A DNA stretch of 5,883 nt from Clostridiales bacterium (GTDB lineage Bacteria; Bacillota_A; Clostridia; Lachnospirales; Lachnospiraceae). Shown here piece by piece: positions 1-5,170 of this stretch (within the stretch, counting starts at the first letter, position 1; every line of letters starts with the position of its first letter). Below the pieces are notes generated by a model, which saw nothing but the letters and a program-made list of their open reading frames with translations, ran no database searches and was not told the origin of the DNA. The stretch spans positions 1-5,883 of the forward strand of contig JASKJZ010000171.1 of assembly GCA_030154385.1 (NCBI GenBank). Reading direction: 5' to 3'. The position numbers were made by a program, and so were the translations under genes.

Positions 1-184
1 TTTTAAAAAGCCTTGCTTTTTGGCAGGGGGACTTACTCCAGAAACGGTAGAAGCAGCAATGAAGAGGATAGCCCCATGGATGCCCTATGCACTGGATGTC
101 AGCAGTGGAATCGAACAAAATGGATATAAGGACAAGGAAAAAATGGAAGCATTTATGAATGCGATAAGGAGGCTTTCGCTATGA
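1..184 (+). CDS. trpF: Phosphoribosylanthranilate isomerase, C-terminal part (5' truncated)
   Basis: This is the end of an open frame that enters from the left edge; about 60 codons are visible and it stops at TGA 182-184. The enzyme is a cytosolic TIM-barrel protein that isomerises N-(5'-phosphoribosyl)anthranilate to CdRP in tryptophan synthesis. The visible part has the two phosphate-binding motifs expected at the TrpF C-terminus: [11 protein letters not shown] (roughly codons 6-16 of the fragment) and ALDVSSGIE followed by [12 protein letters not shown], which matches the family pattern of a DVSSGxE loop and then a G-x-KD-xxK helix. The frame is intact to its natural stop. The stop overlaps the trpB start in an ATGA (181-184), as expected in a coupled trp operon in F-B-A order. 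The N-terminal half lies outside the window, so fusion to trpC cannot be excluded. Confidence 0.93.
   Translation, partial: FKKPCFLAGGLTPETVEAAMKRIAPWMPYALDVSSGIEQNGYKDKEKMEAFMNAIRRLSL
166..172 (+). promoter_or_regulatory. Ribosome binding site of trpB
   Basis: AAGGAGG lies inside the last codons of trpF, 8 nt before ATG 181. It is a near-perfect anti-16S match at good spacing. It fixes the trpB start and shows that trpB is initiated from within trpF coding sequence. Confidence 0.85.
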
Positions 185-1365
185 AAAAAGGAAGATATGG
201 CAGCTACGGCGGACAGTATATTGGAGAGACCCTGATGAATGAGGTAATTCATTTGGAGCAGCAGTATGAAGCATTTATGAAGGATCCAACCTTTCAAAGT
301 GAGTTGCAGAATTTACTCAGCCAATATGCAGGAAGACCCTCTCTCTTATATTTTGCGGAAAATATGACAAAAGACTTAGGAGGAGCTAAGATTTATTTGA
401 AACGTGAGGATTTAAATCATACAGGCTCACACAAGATTAATAACGTGCTAGGTCAGGTGCTGATGGCAAAAAAGATGGGAAAGACGCGCGTGATTGCGGA
501 AACGGGAGCGGGTCAGCATGGAGTAGCAACCGCAACCGCAGCAGCACTCCTAGGTCTTACCTGTGAAATCTTTATGGGAGAAGAGGACACAAAGAGGCAG
601 GCCCTAAATGTTTACCGGATGGAGCTTTTGGGTGCCAAGGTGCATGCTGTTACGAGTGGAACAAAGACCCTAAAGGATGCGGTGAATGAAACGATGCGGG
701 AATGGACAAATCGTGTGCACGACACGCATTATGTCTTAGGTTCGGTTATGGGGCCGCATCCATTTCCGATGATGGTACGTGATTTCCAAAGCGTTATCAG
801 TAAAGAAGCAAGAGAACAGATTCTTGCCCTTGAAGGACAGCTTCCTTCGGTGGTACTTGCCTGTGTAGGGGGTGGAAGTAACGCGATGGGGATGTTCTAC
901 CATTTTATTGCGGACAAAGAGGTTGCTTTAATTGGCTGTGAAGCGGCAGGACGAGGCGTGGATACCGCACTTCATGCAGCAACGATTGCGAAGGGCGAGG
1001 TTGGTATTTTTCACGGAATGAAATCGTATTTTTGCCAGGATGAGAATGGGCAAATTGCACCGGTTTATTCGATATCTGCGGGTCTTGATTATCCCGGAAT
1101 TGGACCAGAGCATGCCCATCTATATGATAGTGGTCGTGCATCCTATGTGCCTATTACCGATGATGAGGCGGTGGATGCCTTTGAATATCTGGCACGAACA
1201 GAAGGCATTATTTGTGCAATTGAAAGTGCGCATGCGGTGGCACATGCAAGAAAGATAGCGGGAGCCATGAGAAGGGATGAGAGTATCATCATTTGTTTAT
1301 CTGGTAGAGGAGATAAAGATGTTGCGGCAATTGCAAGGTATAAGGGGGTGAAGATTGATGAGTAG
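181..1365 (+). CDS. trpB: Tryptophan synthase beta subunit
   Basis: A complete protein of 394 residues, the usual length for TrpB. The PLP-dependent subunit condenses indole, channelled from TrpA, with L-serine to give L-tryptophan; it works in the cytosol as an alpha2beta2 complex. Visible landmarks, with Salmonella equivalents from family knowledge, are: the PLP Schiff-base lysine K85 in TGSHKINN (K87), the catalytic E107 in AETGAGQHG (E109), the phosphate-binding glycine loop GGGSNA at 230-235, D303 in GLDYPG (D305), E348 in EGIICAIES (E350), and S374 in CLSGRGDKD (S377), which contacts the pyridine nitrogen. The HGMKSYF segment near 278-284 lies in the COMM/beta-strand region. This is the TrpB1 type, not the TrpB2 form. 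One small oddity is YIGETLM at 13-19, where most homologues have a proline (PETLM). ATG 181 follows an AAGGAGG site and overlaps the trpF stop. Confidence 0.98.
   Translation: MKKGRYGSYGGQYIGETLMNEVIHLEQQYEAFMKDPTFQSELQNLLSQYAGRPSLLYFAENMTKDLGGAKIYLKREDLNHTGSHKINNVLGQVLMAKKMGKTRVIAETGAGQHGVATATAAALLGLTCEIFMGEEDTKRQALNVYRMELLGAKVHAVTSGTKTLKDAVNETMREWTNRVHDTHYVLGSVMGPHPFPMMVRDFQSVISKEAREQILALEGQLPSVVLACVGGGSNAMGMFYHFIADKEVALIGCEAAGRGVDTALHAATIAKGEVGIFHGMKSYFCQDENGQIAPVYSISAGLDYPGIGPEHAHLYDSGRASYVPITDDEAVDAFEYLARTEGIICAIESAHAVAHARKIAGAMRRDESIIICLSGRGDKDVAAIARYKGVKIDE
1344..1350 (+). promoter_or_regulatory. Ribosome binding site of trpA (decides the start)
   Basis: GGGGGTG within the last codons of trpB stands 7 nt before ATG 1358, but only 4 nt before the in-frame TTG at 1355. 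The spacing and the stronger start codon favour ATG 1358. Confidence 0.7.
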
Positions 1366-2131
1366 AATTGCACAGGCATTTAGCGGAAAAAAGGCATTTA
1401 TCGGATTTGTGACAGCGGGAGATCCTTCCTTAGAGGCGACGGTTTCCTATGTTTTGGAAATGGAGCGTGCGGGGGCGGATTTAATCGAGATTGGGATACC
1501 TTTTTCGGATCCTACCGCAGAAGGAATTGTGATACAAGAGGCCAATATAAGAGCCTTAGATAAGGGAATGACAACGGAGGGTGTTTTTGAAATTGTCCGA
1601 CGCGTAAGAGAAAAATCAGAGATTCCATTGGTTTTCTTGACCTATGCAAACCCGGTATTTCATTACGGTTATGAAGCTTTTTTTCAAAAATGTGAAAAGG
1701 TACGAGTTGATGGTATTATTCTTCCGGATATGCCGTACGAGGAAAAAGAAGAATTAGAGGAAATAGCCACGAAGCATGGCGTGGATGTGATTTCGTTAAT
1801 AGCGCCGACCTCAAAAGAGCGGATTCAGATGATTGCAAGAGAAGCCAAGGGCTTTTTATATGTGGTTTCAAGTATGGGAGTTACGGGAGTGCGAAGTGAA
1901 ATAACAACCGATTTGGAAGCGATGATTGGAGCAATACGAGAGGTGACAGACTTGCCCTGTGCCATTGGTTTTGGCATTAATACGACCGAACAGGCAAGCA
2001 AAATGGCAAAGCTTTCCGATGGTGTGATTGTAGGAAGTGCGATTGTAAGGATGATTGCACAGCATGGGGAAGATGCAAAAGAAGCGCTTTTTCGCTATGT
2101 TTCGGATATGAAGCAGGCAATCCTTTTATAA
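1358..2131 (+). CDS. trpA: Tryptophan synthase alpha subunit
   Basis: A protein of 257 residues from ATG 1358, slightly short of the typical 260-270. The TIM-barrel subunit cleaves indole-3-glycerol phosphate to indole and glyceraldehyde-3-phosphate and passes indole through the tunnel to TrpB. Visible signatures are [11 protein letters not shown] (14-24), the catalytic Glu E44 in [11 protein letters not shown] (Salmonella E49), SSMGVTGVR (171-179) on the loop 6 side, and the phosphate-binding strands AIGFGI (202-207) and GVIVGSAIV (222-230). At the position of Salmonella catalytic Asp60 this protein has Glu (E55, in SDPTAEG), and the proline that usually follows the glycine is Ile. I recall Glu at this site in other clostridial TrpA proteins, so it is probably functional. 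The start overlaps the trpB stop by 8 nt. A TTG start three bases upstream (1355) would add one Met and is less likely. No clear terminator follows. Confidence 0.97.
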   Translation: MSRIAQAFSGKKAFIGFVTAGDPSLEATVSYVLEMERAGADLIEIGIPFSDPTAEGIVIQEANIRALDKGMTTEGVFEIVRRVREKSEIPLVFLTYANPVFHYGYEAFFQKCEKVRVDGIILPDMPYEEKEELEEIATKHGVDVISLIAPTSKERIQMIAREAKGFLYVVSSMGVTGVRSEITTDLEAMIGAIREVTDLPCAIGFGINTTEQASKMAKLSDGVIVGSAIVRMIAQHGEDAKEALFRYVSDMKQAILL

Positions 2132-2219
2132 GCACTTTGGCCATAAGATATAAACAAGTGGAGCATATTTATCAAAATATATCATATATTTATACAACTG
2201 CTATTTTGGATGGAAGTCA
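2132..2219 (+). other. AT-rich trpA-M23 spacer without a recognisable terminator
   Basis: This 88-nt gap is very AT-rich. It holds a perfect AT-only inverted repeat, AAATATA-TCA-TATATTT (2175-2191). That stem has no GC and no U-tract, so it is a poor intrinsic terminator. I see no convincing -35/-10 pair for the following gene. The trp transcript may therefore run on, or a weak or regulated promoter may lie here. Confidence 0.4.
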
Positions 2220-3281
2220 ATGTATAGTAAGCGTATAAAATGGTGCATTTTAGGTGAGATGCTCCTTTTGTGTTCCCTTTTTTTTATCAGAATGCACCTG
2301 CTATCAAGCAATTACGAAAGCGATGAAAGTGCCAATGATGAGGCGGTGGAGGTGGCGGTAGCAGGCAACCAAGAATACATCAAATGGGTCGACTTCACCA
2401 TAACGCTAGAGGCGCTTAATAAGGCATATAAAATGGATGTCGAAACCTTTGGGACAAAGACGCACCTTTCCTGGATTGACCTCTTGGCATATGTTGCAGC
2501 TAAAAATGGGGGGAAGTTTGGAAAATCATCGATAAACGAACTGGAAAAGGTAGGAAAGCGCCTTTTGGAAGGGGAAACGACCCTTGCCGATCTCACCTCC
2601 GATTTAAAATATTATGCCTATTACAAGGAGGCATACGAGGCGGTTCTGGGCGGGTATGTAGGGGAGTATGAAAGGGAATGCGTATCAGAGGACGGAACCG
2701 TAAAGATGGAGCCATGCTATGGACTTAAGGTATTTTCGCCGATTGCAAAGGGATTTCCGTTCAGTCATTATGATGATTTTGGTTCATCCAGAAGCTATGG
2801 GTACAAAAGAGTACATTTAGGACATGACATGATGGGGCAGATCGGCACACCAATCATTGCAGTGGAATCGGGTTATGTGGAAGCAATTGGATGGAATCAG
2901 TACGGAGGCTGGCGCCTTGGCATTCGAAGCATGGATAAAAAACGTTACTATTATTACGCGCATCTAAGGCAGAATTATCCCTATCAAAGTATACTAAAAG
3001 AGGGAAGCATTGTAACGGCAGGAGATGTCATTGGCTATATGGGGCATACGGGTTATAGTACAAAGGAAAATGTGAATAACATTGAAGCGGTGCACTTGCA
3101 CTTTGGTGTTCAGTTGATTTTTGACGAATCTCAAAAGGAAGGAAATAACGAGATTTGGATTGATTGCTATGATTTGACCCGTTTTTTAGAAAAAAATAAA
3201 AGTGAGGTCAAAAAAGTGGAGGGTACCAAAGAATGGGAGAGTGTTTATAATATAAAAATACCAGACATTGATAATAATTAG
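2220..3281 (+). CDS. M23 (LytM-type) zinc metallopeptidase, membrane-anchored or exported
   Basis: A protein of 353 residues. A basic start (MYSKRIK) is followed by a hydrophobic stretch at about 9-28, a signal anchor or signal peptide with no obvious cleavage or lipobox, so the bulk should lie outside the membrane. The C-terminal half (about 170-300) is an M23 peptidase domain. All its zinc and catalytic elements are present: HxxxD at H199/D203 (VHLGHD), the GTPIIAVESGYV core strands, H248 in YYYAHL, and HxH at H292/H294 (VHLHFG). Such domains usually cut peptidoglycan cross-bridges or stem peptides. Residues about 50-165 (WVDFTITLEALNKAY, WIDLLAYVAAKNGG, YYAYYKEAYEAVLGGYVGEY) form a helical region that I cannot assign; I recall similar N-termini in other clostridial M23 proteins. 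C154 and C166 could form a disulfide. The N-terminal region could be a substrate or partner module. ATG 2220 has a modest site: GGA 9 nt upstream, GGAAG only 3 nt upstream. The gene does not belong to the trp pathway. Confidence 0.88.
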   Translation: MYSKRIKWCILGEMLLLCSLFFIRMHLLSSNYESDESANDEAVEVAVAGNQEYIKWVDFTITLEALNKAYKMDVETFGTKTHLSWIDLLAYVAAKNGGKFGKSSINELEKVGKRLLEGETTLADLTSDLKYYAYYKEAYEAVLGGYVGEYERECVSEDGTVKMEPCYGLKVFSPIAKGFPFSHYDDFGSSRSYGYKRVHLGHDMMGQIGTPIIAVESGYVEAIGWNQYGGWRLGIRSMDKKRYYYYAHLRQNYPYQSILKEGSIVTAGDVIGYMGHTGYSTKENVNNIEAVHLHFGVQLIFDESQKEGNNEIWIDCYDLTRFLEKNKSEVKKVEGTKEWESVYNIKIPDIDNN

Positions 3282-3286
3282 GTACC

Positions 3287-3315
3287 TTGACAAAATTAAA
3301 GCCAGGACTTATAAT
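3287..3315 (+). promoter_or_regulatory. Consensus sigma-A promoter of the marR-amidohydrolase unit
   Basis: A perfect -35 TTGACA (3287-3292) and a perfect -10 TATAAT (3310-3315) are separated by exactly 17 bp. The -35 starts only 5 nt after the M23 stop codon. Transcription should begin near 3322-3324, giving a 5' UTR of about 37 nt before ATG 3360. Such a perfect promoter usually implies strong output unless repressed. Confidence 0.88.
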
Positions 3316-3347
3316 AAGGCACCGAAGGAAATACCAACAAAACACAA

Positions 3348-3353
3348 AGGAGG
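3348..3353 (+). promoter_or_regulatory. Ribosome binding site of the MarR-family gene
   Basis: AGGAGG within AAAGGAGG lies 6 nt before ATG 3360. This consensus site clearly sets the start and places the Cys-rich N-terminus inside the translated protein. Confidence 0.85.
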
Positions 3354-3359
3354 AAACCG

Positions 3360-4004
3360 ATGGAAAAAAAGCGTTGTAATCAATGTAAACGACATTGCCC
3401 GATTGATGATTTGCACTGTAAGCGAGGAAAAAAATATTTTGAAGAGCAGGGCTTATTAGAAGAATCTAAGAATAAGAAGCAGCATAAAGAGGAACGCCGG
3501 AATGTGAACAGGGGAGAAAAACGAGTAATAGCAAGGCATGGTCGTGTAAAGGAACCTGAAAGTTTGCAAGAATATATGCAGGTATGTAGTCATTATGTGA
3601 TGCATCATTCGGAAAATCGAGGCGGACAAAAGAGAATTATTCAACTTTTGAAAGAAAAAGAAAGTATGACGCAGAAAGAGCTGCAAGAGATCTTAGACAT
3701 ACAGGCAGGCTCGGTAAGTGAAGTGATATCCAAGCTTGAAAAAAAAGGACTGCTTACCCGTAAAAAGGATAAAGAGGATAAACGCATGGTCATGCTTGAA
3801 ATTACAGAGCGTGGCAGAAAGCATGCGAAAAGAAAAGCCGAATATCCTGAGAAAGAGGATATGTTTGCGGCTCTTAACGAAGAGCAAAAAGTGCAGTTGA
3901 TGGAGTATCTTCAACTATTGTGGAAGGATTGGAACAAAAAAGAGGACCAGGAGATACCAACTCAAACAGAAGACAAAGGACAGGAAGCATTACATGATAA
4001 TTGA
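3360..4004 (+). CDS. MarR-family winged-helix regulator with an N-terminal four-Cys motif
   Basis: A protein of 214 residues, longer than the roughly 140-150 of a minimal MarR protein. Residues about 75-192 form the MarR fold: a leading helix, then the winged HTH, with KELQEILDIQAGSVSEVISKLEKKG (107-130, split by the turn) as HTH and recognition helix, and the wing at KDKEDKRMVMLEITERG (136-152), where the D-x-R pattern (D139/R142 region) is typical. A C-terminal helix (LNEEQKVQLMEYLQLL) matches the dimerisation helix. The extra N-terminus has C6, C9, C13 and C20 (CxxC-x3-C-x6-C, with HCP and CKRG around them), then a highly charged linker to about 65. The cysteines could bind Zn or an Fe-S cluster, or act as a redox switch; which one is inference. 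I recall similar Cys-led MarR proteins in gut Firmicutes. The tail (194-214) is acidic and polar. It has its own consensus promoter and overlaps the next gene by 11 nt, so it probably controls itself and that enzyme. Confidence 0.85.
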   Translation: MEKKRCNQCKRHCPIDDLHCKRGKKYFEEQGLLEESKNKKQHKEERRNVNRGEKRVIARHGRVKEPESLQEYMQVCSHYVMHHSENRGGQKRIIQLLKEKESMTQKELQEILDIQAGSVSEVISKLEKKGLLTRKKDKEDKRMVMLEITERGRKHAKRKAEYPEKEDMFAALNEEQKVQLMEYLQLLWKDWNKKEDQEIPTQTEDKGQEALHDN

Positions 4005-4815
4005 TATACACACACATATTTTTCCCGATGCTATGGCAAAAAAGACAATCGCACAGATTGCAGGCGAGTCGGGTTTGATTCCGTTTACACAGGGAAGTCG
4101 ACAAGAGCTTCTTGACAGTATGGAGAAAAATGAGATTAGATGCTCGGTAAATTTGCCGGTTGCAACAAGACCAGGCCAGTTCAATTCAATCAATTTGTTT
4201 GCGCACGGCTTAAATGAAGCGGCTAGAGAGCAAAAATTTTCAAAAATCATTTCATTTGGAGCCATACATCCAGAATCAAGCAACTATAAAGAAGAGCTAA
4301 GAGAGCTATCGCGTATGGGATTTCAGGGGATAAAGCTCCACCCCGACTATCAAAACATGATGTTTGATGATATTCGCTATCTGCGGATTTTAGATGCTGC
4401 CTCCGAACTGGGGCTGGTACAGGTGGTGCATGCAGGAAAAGCCTATGAGAATCAAAGCATCGTCCATGCTACGCCCAAACAGATTAAACATGTAATCAGA
4501 CAGGTGGAACCAGAAAAGCTAGTAATGGCACATTTTGGAGGTTTTGGTTACTGGGATGAGGTGGAAGAACTTCTAGTCGGTGAAAACGTATATTTTGATA
4601 CGGCTTACATTCTAAAAGAAATCGAAGAAGAGCGGTTCCTTCGAATTTTGCGAGCACATGGCAGCAACAAAGTATTATTTGGAAGTGATTTGCCCTGGGG
4701 AGGGCAAGCGGAGTCTCTTGCCTACATAAATAAGTGGGCACTTACCGATACAGAGCGAAAAAATATTTTATATGAAAATGCCAGTAGCCTTTTAAATCTA
4801 GCGCAATTGTCTTGA
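3994..4815 (+). CDS. Amidohydrolase (Amidohydro_2 type), TIM-barrel metal-dependent hydrolase
   Basis: A protein of 273 residues, typical for compact COG2159-like enzymes. Metal-site and barrel motifs appear in the expected order: HxH at H6/H8 (DIHTHIFPD), H116 in GIKLHPDYQ, H146 in VVHAGKA, H180 in MAHFGG, and the catalytic Asp D232 in LFGSDLPWGG, with the family-typical C-terminus ILYENASSLL. The fold hydrolyses, decarboxylates or hydrates many small substrates. Nothing in the sequence fixes the substrate, and no signal peptide is visible, so it should act in the cytosol. ATG 3994 follows AGGAAG (3982-3987) by 6 nt and overlaps the marR-type gene by 11 nt, indicating co-transcription and probable coupling. 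Its stop TGA (4813-4815) lies within the -35 box of the tyrS promoter. There is no terminator between this gene and that promoter. Confidence 0.88.
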   Translation: MIIDIHTHIFPDAMAKKTIAQIAGESGLIPFTQGSRQELLDSMEKNEIRCSVNLPVATRPGQFNSINLFAHGLNEAAREQKFSKIISFGAIHPESSNYKEELRELSRMGFQGIKLHPDYQNMMFDDIRYLRILDAASELGLVQVVHAGKAYENQSIVHATPKQIKHVIRQVEPEKLVMAHFGGFGYWDEVEELLVGENVYFDTAYILKEIEEERFLRILRAHGSNKVLFGSDLPWGGQAESLAYINKWALTDTERKNILYENASSLLNLAQLS

Positions 4816-4822
4816 CAAGACA
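4808..4822 (+). repeat. 15-bp perfect palindrome over the tyrS -35 box
   Basis: TGTCTTG-A-CAAGACA has 7-bp arms around a single central A. It spans the last codons of the amidohydrolase and covers the whole -35 hexamer (4812-4817). The position is that of a repressor operator, but part of the symmetry could be chance. No regulator is known for it from this window. Confidence 0.5.
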
Positions 4823-4839
4823 GTAAAATATGATATAAT
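4812..4839 (+). promoter_or_regulatory. Consensus promoter of tyrS with extended -10
   Basis: Perfect -35 TTGACA (4812-4817) and perfect -10 TATAAT (4834-4839) are 16 bp apart, with the extended -10 TG at 4831-4832. Transcription should start near 4846, directly in front of the T-box leader. The -35 overlaps the stop codon of the upstream gene. Confidence 0.88.
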
Positions 4840-5087
4840 CGGCAGTAGTAACAGAGAAAAAAGCGAGGAAAAGAACAAGTAATAACAAGGAATCCCATAC
4901 AGAAAGCAGCCGTTGGATGAGAGGCGCATGGTACCCAGGTTATGAATACATCTTTGAGCTTCACTCCGAAACTTGTCCGAAAGAGGCAAGGAGTAGGCGG
5001 TGACGGAATGCACCACGTTATCGGTGACAGAGTATTGCTTTTTAGCAGTACTTTATGAGGCAGACCGCGTGAGTTGTCTGTAAAATT

Positions 5088-5118
5088 AGGTGGTAACACG
5101 AGATTATACCCTCGTCCT
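5088..5118 (+). promoter_or_regulatory. T-box antiterminator element
   Basis: AGG (5088-5090) pairs with CCT (5116-5118), and ACGAG (5098-5102) pairs with CTCGT (5111-5115). The 7-nt bulge between them (5091-5097) begins with TGGT. UGGU would pair with the ACCA end of tRNA-Tyr, whose discriminator base is A. The 3' strands used here are part of the terminator's 5' arm, so the two structures exclude each other. Confidence 0.9.
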
Positions 5119-5141
5119 ATTCAATAGGACGGGGGTTTTTT
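5109..5141 (+). terminator. Intrinsic terminator of the tyrS leader
   Basis: An 11-bp stem, CCCTCGTCCTA with TAGGACGGGGG (5109-5119 with 5125-5135, one T-G pair), has a TTCAA loop and is followed by six T (5136-5141). It is the default OFF state of the T-box switch, ending 29 nt before the tyrS start. Confidence 0.95.
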
Positions 5142-5170
5142 GTCGTATTTGGCAAAGAGAAAGGAGAATT

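Larger units (their letters stand above)
4846..5141 (+). promoter_or_regulatory. T-box riboswitch (tRNA-Tyr sensing) of tyrS
   Basis: This leader of about 295 nt reads the charging of tRNA-Tyr. Its Stem I can be folded by hand: basal AAGC/GCTT (4861-4864 with 4958-4961), a K-turn with GA on each side, AAAGA/TCTTT (4870-4874 with 4951-4955), then the specifier loop. The loop has AGTA (4878-4881) opposite GAATACA (4944-4950) and is closed above by ATAAC/GTTAT (4882-4886 with 4939-4943). The specifier is TAC 4947-4949, a Tyr codon, followed by the usual purine. The distal Stem I (4887-4938) is less clear to me. GGTG (4999-5002), CACC (5011-5014) and the CACGTTATCGGTG region fit the Stem IIA/B pseudoknot. 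Hairpins at 5031-5052 (9 bp, TTTT loop) and 5061-5080 (CAGAC/GTCTG) precede the T-box AGGTGGTAACACG (5088-5100). Uncharged tRNA-Tyr should promote readthrough into tyrS. Confidence 0.95.

Noticed and set aside
905..1141. Minus-strand frames inside trpB, with similar ones inside trpA, the M23, MarR and amidohydrolase genes
   Set aside because: They are antisense to strongly conserved coding sequence, and their translations have no recognisable motifs.
1355..1357. TTG as the trpA start
   Set aside because: ATG follows immediately at 1358 with better spacing (7 nt) from GGGGGTG. The difference is one residue.
2175..2191. AT-only inverted repeat as a terminator
   Set aside because: It has a seven-pair stem with no GC and no U-tract after it, too weak for intrinsic termination. 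It is kept only as a possible protein site.
3268..3459. 63-codon plus-strand frame from a TTG in the end of the M23 gene
   Set aside because: It runs through the promoter and into the MarR gene in another frame, and starts upstream of the promoter's -35 box. The overlapping MarR frame has a consensus RBS and a clear family match.
4844..4853. AGTAGTAACA as the loop E strand of T-box Stem I
   Set aside because: It is at or before the predicted transcription start and cannot flank the specifier helices. AGTA at 4878-4881 fits between the two helices.
4941..4943. TAT (Tyr) as the T-box specifier
   Set aside because: It forms part of the GTTAT strand pairing with ATAAC (4882-4886). TAC 4947-4949 sits in the loop and is followed by A, as the T-box pattern requires.
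4722..5099. 125-codon open frame on the minus strand across the tyrS leader
   Set aside because: It lies opposite the amidohydrolase 3' end and the T-box RNA, whose structure explains this sequence. The translation shows no recognisable domain.
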